A DNA stretch of 64,000 nucleotides from Cunninghamella blakesleeana (lineage: Eukaryota > Mucoromycota > Mucoromycetes > Mucorales > Cunninghamellaceae). Positions 26,265 to 39,110 of this stretch are shown piece by piece. The notes under the pieces were generated by a model that was given only the letters and a program-made list of their open reading frames with translations, did not search any database and was not told the origin of the DNA. Each line of letters starts with the position of its first letter. The stretch's first letter is position 1. The position numbers were made by a program, and so were the translations under genes. Location of the stretch: positions 558,001 to 622,000 of the forward strand of contig JAFCIZ010000002.1 in the NCBI GenBank assembly GCA_017871115.1, read 5' to 3'.

Positions 26265-28691
26265 ATGACCTTTGAAAAAGAATTATATTCCAAAGTATAT
26301 GAACCGTGGAGATACTATTATGTTCAATATGAAGAACTCATGACAGAAATGAAACGGAAACTTGCTAGCCAAAATAATCAATGGAATAATAGCGATGAAG
26401 AAGAGTTTACGAATTTATTTCAACGTGAATTAAGCAAAGTCTATAACTTTATCAACGATAGTATGATAGAGATAAATAAACGTATAGACCAGATGGAAAC
26501 AAAACTCAATGGTTTAAAAACTTTACAACAACAAAATAATGATAACAACAAAAGCAGCGAAGAACTTAAAAGTGCATATGATAATATATCTGATATTGTA
26601 GCAGAGCTTTTATTTGATATCAATGATTTATCCAAATTCCATCAACTCAACTTGACAGCTTTAACCACCCTTACTGAACAGCATGATCATTTTACCCATA
26701 TGAGCTTCCATATTACTTTTAATGATACATTATTAAAGACCTGGCCTTTAGATAAATTACAATTTGATGTAATGATTGTTCGTCTTTCCAATATGCAGGA
26801 CCTTTGTCGTCTTTATGGTCATCCACGATCTAAGAATGCTTATAGTCAAGGAGAAGATCAAACAGCTTTTGAACGTGCTACAGCAAAATACTGGATTCAT
26901 CCCGATAATATTACGGAAGTGAAATCTATTATTCTTATGTATTTACCTATTCATGTGTTTAATCAAAAAAAGGCATTTGAACAAGAAGATGCAGCAGTCT
27001 CTAGTGTTTATTTTGATAATAAAAATTTTGACTTATATTCTGAACGCTTAGAACGTAGTGAAGGTGCCGAAGCAATTCGTTTTCGATGGTATGGTCAAGC
27101 AGTCAATGATATTTATATAGAACGAAAAACTCATCATGCTCCATGGTTAAACGGTACCTCTGTGAAAGATCGTGTTCGTTTAAAGGATAGTTTGATCAAC
27201 CCTTTCATACAAGGTTCTTATACAGCTGATGATTTAGTATTGGATCTCAAAGCTAAAGGAAAATTAAAGCAAGATACTATTGAACAAAATGCTTTTATTG
27301 CTAGAGGGGTACAAGATTCTTTCCAACATCGCCATCTTCAACCCATGTGTAGAGTATTTTATAACCGTACAGCATTTCAATTACCTGGTGATCAACGCTT
27401 AAGATTATCATTGGATACCAATTTGACATTTATCCGTGAAGACCATATGGATGGTAAAAAAAGAAGAACAACTGGTCAAGATGGTCAAGAATCTTGGAGA
27501 CGATTGGATATAAGTACAGATTACCCATTCCGTCAAATTCCTCAAAACGATATTCATCGATTCCCTTATGCTGTGTTGGAAACTAAAATTCAAAGTCACT
27601 TGGGTCAAGAAGCACCTCCATGGTTAACCTCTTTATTAAATAGTCATCTTGTTCATGAAGTCCCTCGGTTCTCTAAATATATTCACGGCGCTTCTCAACT
27701 TTATAAAGAATCTATACCTGTTTTACCTTGGTGGGTTAATGAATTGAATAAAGATATTAGAAGAGCTCCTATTTCAAACATTGGTTTATCAAGATCTCTT
27801 AGTTTCAAACCATTATTCAATGGTCATCACCGTAGATCTCTTACAATGAATGAAGATCCATTTAATCAACAACAAAAACATCAAAGATCTCAACCTACTT
27901 CTCATTTAGCTTCAAAGTCATTACCTTATATTGCTATTAAATTATCTGATACCTCTGGAAATGACAACAATAATAATAATCATACCAATGAAAAAGTATA
28001 TCACAGAAATCAAAATGTAGATGGTGGTAAGAATGATATAATGACAAGATTTTGGAAAGGGACTGGATTACAAAATACGAAAAAAAATATTGATGATTGG
28101 AAATTACCTTTATCATCATCTAAAAAACAACAACAATCTCAGCCTACTCCAAGAATTCTTGGACAATATAAAAAAATGGATCCTAAAGCTTTCTTTGCAA
28201 ATGAGCGCACATTTATCTCTTGGTTACAATTTTGTGCTCTGATATTAACTGTAGCTTTGAATTTATTGAATTATGGTGATCACATTTCCCGTATGGTGGG
28301 CGCCTTTTTCATCATTTTGGCTTCTATCATCTCATTGTAAGTTATTAGTTTTCATTTATTTATTCATTAAAAAAAAGAATATATATATTATAAAATATTT
28401 TTATTTCTATTTTTCTATATTGTATATCTCAACATCCTTTTTTTTGTTAAATTTTATTTATTGTTTTTATTTTTTTTTAATAGCTATGCCCTCTTTAGAT
28501 TCCAAATTCGTGCCTATCAAATGAGAACTGGCAAAAATATTCTACGAATGGACGATATCTATGGACCTATTGTACTTTGTGTGCTGTTAGTCACTGCTCT
28601 ACTTATTAACTTTTATTTAAGAGCACCATTATTATCTCAATCTGATTCCAATATTCAAGATATCAATACTCCTGATACGCCAATATCTTAA
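26265..28691 (+). CDS. VTC-B: SPX-VTC-DUF202 protein with altered SPX pocket
   Basis: Second vacuolar transporter chaperone subunit in the window. Exons 26265-28336 and 28484-28691 give 759 aa. SPX about 1-155, VTC tunnel domain about 200-500, Asn/Gln/Lys-rich linker, then DUF202 with three spans ([10 protein letters not shown] to LLINFYLRAP). Tunnel residues match [41 protein letters not shown] and RFSKY. The SPX domain differs sharply: VTC-A Lys26 is Met26 here, and the VTC-A lysine cluster at 124/127/128/131 is replaced by Thr135, Glu138, Gln139 and His142, while Tyr22 stays. Unlike VTC-A it has no intron at the FRW/YG junction. Role in the complex (catalytic or accessory) is not decided by sequence alone. 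Confidence 0.95.
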
Positions 28692-29170
28692 TATCTTAAT
28701 ATATCTTTTATTTTTTAATATCTTTTTTTTTTACTCATTATTCTCCTTTTCATTTTTTTTATTTCCCTATTTACTAGTCAAATCATATATTCTTTTCTTT
28801 TTTTTAAAAATATATATATATACATATACTTGTTTTTTATTTGAATCTTAAAATCAATAATAATAATAATAAATAGAACAATAAAATTAGCATTGTAAGA
28901 CACAAATATAAAATCACATATAGACTTGGAAATGTTTAAAAGTTAAAGGATTTTTTATTATTTTCCATTATTATATTTATGCGAAATGTAATATATAATT
29001 TATATATGGAAAGTTGCACTATAAAAAAATATCTTTATTTTTTTACTTGAAAAAACAATTACAAAACTAAAAGATTCCATCGATATTTTATTTCAATTTA
29101 AAAAATTATAAAACTAATAGCAATAATAATAAAAAGATAAAGGTAAAAAATAGTGAAAGAATAATCATAA
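28692..29170. other. Convergent 3' region of VTC-B and P450
   Basis: 479 bp between two stop codons; AT-rich, likely both 3' UTRs. Nothing else seen. Confidence 0.5.
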
Positions 29171-29524
29171 TCAATACCTACGTTTAAAAATAATATATAA
29201 ATCCCTGGGTTTAATAATAAAAAGATTATTGGTGACTAATTTTTCATTATGAATTGAATTTGCAGGTAATTCCCATTCATATTTACGCACTATTAATTAT
29301 ATATTTTTTTCAAAATAAATAAATAAATAAATAAAAATATAAAGTATATTTATCATTTAATAAAATACATAGTTGTAACTTGAAAAATAACATAATTTAT
29401 ATAAATAGTACGTACAAAATGCTGATAACATAACGCGCTGTTCCGCTAGACTGAAGTTCATTCCTATACACATTCTAATTTAAAAAAAAATAAAAAAAAA
29501 AAAAAAAAAAAAAAAATGGTTATA

Positions 29525-29561
<37 letters not shown>

Positions 29562-31008
29562 TAATTAAATAATAATAAATCATTTCCAACGTCATCTTTA
29601 CCTTGAACCGCTATAAATATTTAAGAATAGATTAATAAAATTAATATATATGCTATATATATTTCCAAAATATATTTTATGATACTTACCTTGCAAAAGG
29701 TATCCAAGCTAAACCTTCACGGGTTTTTTGTTCAGCTTCACCATCTTTGGTAAATCTATCAGGATTAAAATTTTCAGGATACTTCCAAACATATTTTGAA
29801 TGATGTATATCGTAGATAGCAACCTATTTTGAACAATAAATATTAAAATTACCAAAGAAAATAATGATAAAAGTATATATTGAGTGAAGTTCTAGTCCCT
29901 TGTATTTTTAGTATTATTTTCTTTTTCCTTTTACTTTTATTGATATACACTTTTTTTTTCAATACCTATTTATAATTATTATTACCTCTAGTATAGTATT
30001 TTTAGGAATAAATACTCCAGATAATTCAGTGTTTTGGGTTACAATTCGAGGTGTTGTTGCTACAGCTGGACCGCTTACTAAAAAAAAATTATCAATATGA
30101 ATAGTAATAATGAAATAGCTAATCCTATTTATTTATTTTTATATACTTCACAGTAGTTTATTTATATATATTATGCATATGTATAATAAAATTTAAAACT
30201 AATAGCTTCTTACTTCTAAGAACTTCTTTAAGGATTTGATTGATATAGACTAACTCTTTCATTTGATCAGGTGTTGGCGTAATGTCTATTGGATCATCAC
30301 CAAATATATTGATAGCTTCTTCTCTTGCACGTTGCTGAATGTCTTTATTTTTGGCAAGAAAATATAAACAAAAGGCAAGGTTATTAGACGTAGTATCGGC
30401 CCTAATCAAATGAAAGTAATAACGGAGGAGAATAGTTATTATTTTAATTTGGATTATAATTCAATTTAATAAAACTAGGATAATAATGAGATATTTTACC
30501 CGGCTAGATGAAAAAAATAGGAAATAAAAATATAAAATACAGGCTTCATTAGTATAGGAACTTTAAATATATAAAATAATTATATACAAAAAAATAAAAA
30601 ATAAAAAAATAGTAATTACCTAGAAAGAATATGTTCAAATTACTATTTAGTTCTTCGTTAGTTAGATATCCTTCACCGTTTGACTCACTCTCCAACATGA
30701 GTGTTAATAAATCTTTTTCCCTATCATCATTGAAGTTTTGATTTTTATCTTGATTTTTTATTGCTTGTCGTTTATTTTCAATCACTTTATCCAACATAGT
30801 ATGCATTTTGGTAACCAATTGGTGTTTCTGTTTTCTTTTGGCAAATAACCATAAAAATTTTTTTTCAAGGAATGGGAATAAAAAAAAAGTAGGTTCTTGT
30901 GAGGCAACGATAATATCTCGGTATGTATTTAGCCAATCGCTTTTATCACATAAGGTAGCATTAAAGTCATAATCAAAGCCTGCTTTTCCAATCACTAACA
31001 TAATTACA

Positions 31009-31057
<49 letters not shown>

Positions 31058-31934
31058 GACAAACAAAATTAATAAATTAATTATGCATTACTTTTTTTTA
31101 ATATAATAATAATAATAGCAACAGTGTTAATAAAATTTCATACCATCCAAAGTCAACTTATCAAATACTTCTGAGACATTCATTGGTTCATGATTATGGT
31201 TATCAATTATAGTAAATGACCTGTTAGTTAGATCAGCAAATAACTTGATAGGCATTGACCTGTGAAATGCTGGGTTTAAGAGCTAATGATGAAAAAAAAT
31301 TAGCTTTATGTGTTTACCTTTCCAATTTTTTTTTTAATATATATATCATTCTATTCGATTTTATTCTATTATATACCGTACGATGCTTCTTCCATTCTAA
31401 TCTTTCATTAGCAAATACAATATTATTACTACGTAAATAATCTTGTCGCAAAGTTCCTTTTTGTATTGTCATGTCAGCTTTTGCAAAAAGATCTAAATAA
31501 ATATAAATAAAAATATTATAATTAGTACAATGTTATAAAATTCTATCCTATATATAGTATGTTTACAATTCCATTATACCTGTTTTTAAAAATACTTGCT
31601 TTGCATCTTTTGGATTAGCAATTTGCAATGTCCAACCTAATAGGCTTTTTTTCATATACATTTCAGGATGCTTATTTGGATTTAAAAGGGGGGAAACTAA
31701 CTTGGAAGAGATAGTATTATAAGACTCACCTTTCAGTAATAAATTTAAGTAAGAGAATGAATTAATATAAGGAATATGACGCATATTACTAGGAGGTTTA
31801 GCCACTTTATCATATATATAGTATAATAAAACCAATATAACAACTAATCGAATGGAAATTATACTACTTTTAGTCGAAATTTTATCAATTAAATCATTTT
31901 GAATTCTGATAAGTAAATTCTTGATATTTTCCAT
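29171..31934 (-). CDS. Membrane-anchored cytochrome P450
   Basis: Haem-thiolate monooxygenase, probably anchored to the ER by an N-terminal span (about residues 25-42, ISIRLVVILVLLYYIYD). Eleven exons: 31934-31580, 31492-31377, 31282-31144, 30994-30620, 30503-30500, 30401-30214, 30077-29986, 29823-29690, 29610-29602, 29474-29416 and 29289-29171, closing at 529 aa. Motifs: I-helix AGADTTS at 329-335, K-helix Glu389-x-x-Arg392, PDRF, and the haem loop FASGSRMCIG with Cys473. Two microexons are needed: 4 nt (CCGG) to complete the I-helix motif and 9 nt in the haem loop. Skipping the 4-nt exon breaks the frame. The sequence resembles P450s expanded in Mucorales (CYP509-like is a guess); substrate unknown. 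Confidence 0.95.
31011..31054. repeat. (TAA)n microsatellite in P450 intron 3
   Basis: Trinucleotide run inside the intron between the P450 exons ending at 31144 and starting at 30994. A comparable (ATT)n run lies at about 29527-29560 in the intron between the 9-nt exon and the haem-cysteine exon. Confidence 0.9.
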
Positions 31935-33810
31935 TGTAAGTACGACTATTAATAGATATTACTGTTGTAATTATCGTTAATGTTATTTAAAAAAAGTAAT
32001 AATCTTTTCTTTTTTTTTTAAAAAAAAAAAAAGGAATCTGGACACGTATTTATATTAAAATGATAAGCATACCAATTCTATATCCAGTTTACTATCCCAT
32101 AAAATTAAAATTAAAAATAAAAAAACGCAAGCTACAATGATTTTATATTACATAATAAATTACTTGATTATACATGCTCGTATTCTGTTTATTCCCACCT
32201 TAAGGTAGTTTATTTTTATTTTTACTTTTATAAACTTGAAACAAAAAAAAACAAAAAAAAGCAGCGCCAGAGACAGTAGAAATAAAAAGATTATCCATAT
32301 TATTACAGGTCGTTTTTAAACTTATCGTCAATTTTATTAAGATTAAACCACAAATAATGCTTTGTTCTTCTTTATACAGTTAAACTAAAAAATCATAAAA
32401 GTATTTATTTAAAAAGAACATAGTTAATTTTAAGTGTAATTGACTAATTTCTTTTCAGATTGCATACACAAGTCCATATTACTTCCTACCTTAATATCGC
32501 TAATAATTAGATATTGTGTCATTTAGCACATGATACACTTTTATTTAATAATGGAAGTCTCGGCAATTTATTCCAAATACCACTAAAAGTTATCCATAAG
32601 AAATTTTTCATTTACAAAGGATTTATTGTTAAGGGAATATACACATATATAACATTCGCTCACTTTACTCTTAAAACAGCTAACTGCCCTATTCTTTTTT
32701 CAACTAATTTTTTTTATTCAATTTCCACATATATGGCTATTAGAGTAAAAATCCTTCATTATATGAAATTATGCTGATATTTTATCAAAGTACTGTATAA
32801 GTTGATAGTTTTTTTATAATTATTGAATGATCTATATATTAAGGCAATGATATTTATTGATACAATTATTCACTTTTAAACGTATATTCTTGTTAATATG
32901 GTGAAGTAATGCAAAAGACACTATAATATTGACGTAATCATATAAATGAAGTTTTATAATATATAGTTTACCATTTTTAAAGATCAGCTTTTACCTTAAT
33001 CTATTGCTCATATACATTTATATATTTATATATCCTGAACCAAAGTGTAGATATACCTCTTATTTAATGTGATCTTGTATTTTTACATGTACTATAGGAA
33101 CTATATATTTCAGACTAAAGGAAAATAACCTAATATATTATACATAACGTTGAATAAGAATATTATTTATCAATAATAATAATAAATTTATGGCAGTTGT
33201 TTTGGCTGTTACTGAAAGAAAAGTTAATATATTCTAAAGCTATTTAGAACAAAGTTTATATATTTAAATAGGTAGTATTAATGTTGATATACACTATTTG
33301 ATTTATAAAATGGTATTGAGAGATGGACCTAAATGTAATTTGTGGGAGCTATATGAGTTTATTCTTACGAGTTTTCTTTTTTCAAGTTTACTGATATTAT
33401 TTTTATTTTTTATGATTTCAGCAAAAATTTATTTTTAAAATTATAAAGTTTTAATAAACTTCTAGTTGTCGTAAATATATATGTATTTCTTTATCATTTT
33501 TATTTTGATAAATTAGTTGAATATAAAAAAAAATAAAGAAAAAACATCTCTACACATTTATATCTTTAATTTTTTTTTTTTTTTTGCGTTCTGTTATCAT
33601 TGCATAAAAAATTATATATGAAAATAGCTGTATTTATTATATAACATAAATAATACAAGAATAATACAATAGAAATATTTTAGAATAATGACTATTTGAA
33701 ACATAATAATAATTAAAAATAAAAATGATAGAATAATAAGAGTAATGATAATAACAATAACAATAAACTAGAAGAAATAAAGGGAATAAAAATATGAATT
33801 GCATCAATAA
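31935..33810. other. Intergenic, P450 promoter side
   Basis: About 1.9 kb between the P450 start and the CUE-protein stop, both minus strand. It is AT-rich. An 87-codon ORF at 32514-32777 has no recognisable motif and no intron support. I see no RNA gene and no clear element. Confidence 0.5.
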
Positions 33811-35426
33811 TTATTTTGTGTCAATCTTTGGAGAATCTGATGTTTTTTGGTTTGGTTTTTGAGATTGATTTTTTGTATCTAATATGATAATAAAAGAATA
33901 ATAATTATAGTAAAAAAAAAAAAAAAAAGTTAAATCAAGAGCATTACATTTAAATCCTTTCAAGTCTTTTTTTTTTTTTAATCATTTACTTACCTTCGTC
34001 TTCATCATCATCGTCCAAGTCAACTAACCCATCTTCAGAGTCATCGTCATCACCAATAACATATGATTTGACATTGATATCTTCATCCTTTTTTGAAACT
34101 ATATTATCCCGATATAAATAAAAACATATTTTATTACTACTTAATGCTCTGTATATATATATATATATACATTTAATTATCTATTAGTTAATTTACCAGC
34201 ATTATCACGTTCGTCAAACTCTTCCAATGGTGATTTTGGTGCAACAACGACTACAGAAGGATTTGAAAGTCTATTGTTGTTGTTATTATTATTAGTATTT
34301 AAATTAGATTGGATATTAGATGGTTGTCTTGGTGGCATTGCTGGTGGAGATGATTGTTGTTGTTGCTGCTGTTGTCTCCATATTTCATCATTTTGGGCTA
34401 ATTGTCTAGCAAATTCTTCATCAGCCAATATTTGGGCTTCACTTGTTGTTGTTTTATATTGTTGACTATGAGGCGATGGATTAACGTGAATTACATTTGA
34501 AGGAACAATTGTTTCATGTATCTGAAAATCAGATCCTTGATAATCGTAATAATTTTTATTATTACTAGTTCTTTGATTTCCCCGGGCACCTGTTTGAGCA
34601 TAAACATCTTGATCAGATAAATGTAAGGCTGTCATATCATCGGATAATAAATAATCATCATCTCTATCACTTGGCAAACCTCGATATTGAGCATTTGATA
34701 CTGGTATAGATCCTGATGAGCTCGATCCAAATAAACTATTATTACCACTACCTCCATTACCATTGTTTGCTCTGCTGGCTTTAAATTGATTATACATATC
34801 TAATACCTTCTTCTTGGCAACTATTTTTTAAAAATATAGTTATAAATAAATAGTTTATAAAAAAAAAGGTTCAATTGATGTTTCATTTAATACCACAAAG
34901 AATTATATTTCCATTTTTCATTATTAAACTCATTGCTCTATCACTTTTTTATGAATTGTTTACCATTTCCTGCTTCAATCACCTTCTCTTTAATCACAGG
35001 AATTTCATCTATGTGCAAGGGTAAGAAAAAATGGAAGAAAAAAATGATAGTATATTAATATTAATAGTAACTCTAATGTTTGCCAAGATGGCTTGTGATG
35101 TATACATTATAAATAACGATATTTTAACCTCTTCTATTTTAATGTTTATCTATTTTTAATAACTCACCTTGAATTTCTTTAATAAATTCATCAAAACCAT
35201 CTTTATCTTCTTGTTGCTGTTGCTGTTGCTGAGATTGCTGTTGACGTTGTTGTCTTAATTCTTATATTGTACATATCATATAATTTAAAAAAATGAAGAA
35301 AGTACATTTATAAAGTTAGTAAATTTTTTTCTAAAAAAAATTATGCAATGGAAAAATACTGATTTCGAATCTTTCACCTTCCCACGACTTTTTTTTTTTT
35401 ATTTTTTTAAAAAAGAATATAATATA

Positions 35427-35457
<31 letters not shown>

Positions 35458-35521
35458 CTTTCATTTATCCTATTAACTATCTTAATCTTATTTTTAACTT
35501 TTTTTAAACCAATTCGCACAT

Positions 35522-35571
<50 letters not shown>

Positions 35572-36100
35572 TTATACCTTGTGTTTTTGTTTTTTTAATT
35601 TATACATATATATTTTATTTTTTAACACACTTACGATGATCATAGATACGTTGTCTTTCATCTTCTAAAGCCAAACGCTTAGCAAATTCTTCATCTAGAC
35701 GTAATTGTTCTTCAGGGCTAATGGGCTGTCCTGGACGAGGTGGTTTTGGTGGAGCAGAAGGGTCAATGGATCCATATTGTTGAGATGAAGTTACTGTTGG
35801 TTGCTGTTGTTGTTGTGATGGTGGAGGGGGAGATTGATAATTAGGATCGGATATATGTAATAAAGATTCAAAAGAAGCTTCGACGTTATTTTGATGATTT
35901 TGTAAAACAACTTCAATAATTTCTACATCAATATCAGGAAAGGCTTCTTTTAAAGTAATAACATTAGGTGATAAAGTTAAAGGGGGTGCTGTTGTAGCGT
36001 TGGTAGCAGTAGTAGTAGTAGTGTTAGTATTATTATTACTGGTTGTTTCATTATTCAATGATACATTTTCTGCAGTGGTATAAACTAGGTTATCAGACAT
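33811..36100 (-). CDS. CUE-domain ubiquitin-binding protein (Cue5/Tollip-like)
   Basis: Exons 36100-35635, 35260-35168, 35008-34964, 34820-34197, 34098-33994 and 33878-33811 give 466 aa. A CUE domain at about 48-86 (LKEAFPDIDVEIIEVVL then ASFESLLHISD) keeps the Phe-Pro and Leu-Leu ubiquitin contacts. Fungal relatives such as Cue5 link ubiquitinated cargo to autophagy. A motif DEEFA-x-x-LA occurs twice, at about 137-148 and 335-346, looking like a duplicated short helix. The middle has Gln runs, a Pro-rich PPKPPRPGQP segment and an acidic tail. I could not identify a clear Atg8-binding motif with an aromatic residue followed three places later by Leu/Ile/Val in an acidic setting, so an autophagy-receptor role is not shown. 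Confidence 0.88.
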
Positions 36101-36463
36101 ATTTATTTATTATTATTGTTGAAAAAATGAAGATTAAAAAAAGGAAAGAAAAGAGTAATAAGACAATAATTTTAAATTTGACGATTTTAATAAGAAATTA
36201 AATAATTACATAGCGGTATTTAAAAATTGGACTTGGCATATTGAATTTTATTTTTATTTCGAAAATCATAAAAATCATTGGAATATGAGTAAAAGATAAA
36301 ATAATGAAAGAGGTTTAAAAAAAAAGCACTTTTTTTTGGGGGTAAATAAATATAACAAAAATAAAAAGAATAATGACTTAAAACAAATAAATTAAATAAA
36401 TAAAAATAAACATAATTAAATTAAAATGAGTGTCGTGAGAGAAAAAAAAAAATGAAATACTTT
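36101..36463. other. Intergenic between CUE-protein start and Zn2Cys6 stop
   Basis: 363 bp, AT-rich, upstream of the CUE gene on the minus strand. No further feature seen. Confidence 0.5.
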
Positions 36464-38768
36464 TTAAGATGCAGTGGCAGTATAAACAAAGTTGTCATCT
36501 TCATTGCTACCATTATTATTAAAGATATCAAATATAGTATTTGGATCATGGAAGGCACCAACATTCACTAAAGGTTGAGCTATCGTCATATTTTGCTGAG
36601 CAATTAAATAATCCAAATGGATACGTTCAAATGCTGACTTAATATTTTGAATGAAAGCTGTTTCCTTGTACAAGTTATAAATGTTGGAACGTTGAATGAC
36701 TGAAAATAAGTTGAATAATAGATCATACCCTTTGTTGCGAACATTATCAAATGAAGATTGTAATAAATAACGGTGAATATGGGAAGCCACCATTAAAGAT
36801 CTTAAAGCTGGATAGCAATAACAATCAAAGAAATCAGGATCATCGGCCCATTTTGATAACACGTCGACCATCAATTTCCCATGTTCTACACAACGCATAA
36901 AAGGAAGGTGAATAACTTCGCCTGGCTTAGGTAAAAAGACTTGATAAAGGTATAAAAAGGTACCATGCCATTCCACAAGAAAATGATATCTTAATCGTCG
37001 AATCCATACTTCATCCAAAGTTCTTTTACATACAGGATGTGCACGGCTATGTACACAAGGATCAGCACTGGGTCGTGTTGCAGGATGACCATGGTAGCCT
37101 TCATATTTGGATAAATCTAATGATTCCAAAGGTTTTCCGTCGGTTACCCAGCCTGGTAAATCATGATATAAAGTCCACAGTTGATCTTCAAGCATCTTAA
37201 TATCTTTACCAGAAATAGAAGTATTTACTGAATTAGCAGAAGGCAATGTTGATGCTGATGCTGATGCTGATGATGTTGATGGAGATGATGAAGAATCGTC
37301 GGTAGACGATGATGAAGAAAGTGGAGAATGAGGTGATGCTGCTGTTGTTGTTGCTGAAGCAAAAGAATTAGATGATGACGATGAAGGAGAAGCTAATGAT
37401 GACAATGAAGAGGGAGAAGGAGCAGCATCAAATTCATAATCTTTTAATGAGCCACCTTTATAACAAATAATATCTATTTGTCGAATGATGTCTGCTAATC
37501 TACATCTATAATAAATGTACTCTTCTTTTAATCTATCCACAGGTTGAGCACAATGATCAGAAGGACGCTGTTTTTCTACATCCATATAAGAACTACATAC
37601 AACATAGGCTTGTACTTGTAGATTATGTCTTGAAGCATCGGCAGTATGAATAGCCCATAAAAGGTGACGAAGTAAGCTTTGTTGCCAGACAGACATGGAA
37701 TTATATTGACTATGAAGGTAGTCAATCATGGTAGCCATCGATTGTCTTGATAAACCAGCTTCATCTAAATAACCGTTTTCAGCTTCATAGAGCATAAGAT
37801 TAAAAGTTGTATGTAAGGACATGATATCTGGTTTTTGTTGAAGAGCTGTTAGTCTTGCCTCCAAAAGTTCTCTTGTATAATGATAAAATGCATGGGATAA
37901 ATGTTCATGATTATCAACCTTCATAGCGTGTAAATTAACAGCATGAGATAACATTAAAGTCATGACTGAACTAAGTAAAATATCATAATCTCCATTTTCA
38001 TCAAGATGTGGTGTGATAAATTCGGGTAAAGCAGAGAATGAATAACAGTCATTGTATAAAGCAATCAACATATCCACTTCTTCAACCGATACCATAGCAC
38101 GAGCAATATCAATATCAAAATCACTTTGCTGAAGAGAACGACGTAAAGGGGGAGCAGTTTCTTTATGTAAAGAGGAAGCCATATCAAGTAAACGAAGATT
38201 TTGATCAAATAAACATTCGTATAACTTTTCAGGGAATTGACATATAGGTTCACCAGGAGTTAACACGTTTGTAAGTTGAGCCATTGTCTGTCTTCTAACC
38301 GAGTCAGCTATTTCTGCTTCCATCCTAATATTACGAGACAGGTGACGTTTGTTATTTGCCATAACCACTTGTGATTCCCAGTCTTTAAAGTCGTTTTTTG
38401 CAATATACATTTTTAATAAATCATATTTTCCTTTAGCTTCATATAATAAACGCTCCAAAAAAGCAGCTTGCTCTTCTTTTGAGAGATGAGTCATAGGGAA
38501 TTCTTTTGCATATAAACATTTTCTATTATTTTCAGCACAGTTTTTACAAGGATTTCCCTTATCGCATTGTTTACGAGATGAACGACAGCTAAAATAGAAG
38601 AGGAAGAAAAGTGTTTACAAATATATTACTATTCTTTTCTATTATTTTATTATATCTTATTATTAATAAATTATTATATTTCATGTTATTTTAAAGGATT
38701 GAAAAGGCTTACTGAATACAAGTTTCACATTGTCTTCTTCTTTTTTTTACAATACGCTGTGTACTCAT
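36464..38768 (-). CDS. Zn2Cys6 fungal transcription regulator
   Basis: Two exons, 38768-38713 and 38588-36464, give 726 aa. The zinc cluster is split by the intron and only visible when they are joined: C-x2-C-x6-C-x5-C-x2-C-x6-C within about residues 17-43, preceded by a basic KKRRR stretch. After it come a helical region, a long middle domain of the fungal transcription factor type (LDEVWIRRLRYHFLVEWHG near the C-terminal third), and a Ser/Ala-rich insert at about 355-410. The start is chosen at the only nearby in-frame ATG (MSTQRIV). It is transcribed divergently from a second Zn2Cys6 gene with 342 bp between starts. Target genes are unknown. Confidence 0.9.
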
Positions 38769-39110
38769 TTATTTTTAATATTAAAAAAAAAAAAGAAAGA
38801 AAGAATTGAAAAAAAGAAAGAAAAAGAGAAAAAAAGGAAAAGGAAAAGAAAAAGTTCAACTCTTTTTTTAGCCGATTTATCCTGGTCTGTAAGTGGTTAT
38901 TTTTGTGTCACCAATAAGATTTATTTTTTAGCCCTCCGCTTTTTTTTGTTAATTTTTTAAATTATTTTTTCTTTCCTTCAACTTCCTTTCTCCTTTTGGT
39001 ATTTTTTTTTTCTTCCCACTATTTTTTTTTCTTCTTAATTCCACTTACTCCTTTAAATTATTAATAACATTATTATTATATTATTACTCTTACAATAACC
39101 ACTAAAATTA
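38769..39110. promoter_or_regulatory. Shared upstream region of two Zn2Cys6 regulators
   Basis: 342-bp interval between divergent regulators. It holds a purine run (repeated AAAGA units, about 38779-38853) and a pyrimidine-rich stretch (about 38964-39052) on the plus strand. No CGG...CCG triplet pair typical of zinc-cluster binding was noticed. Confidence 0.5.

Noticed and set aside
32514..32777. 87-codon ORF in the P450 upstream region
   Set aside because: No motif, AT-driven composition, no splice support.
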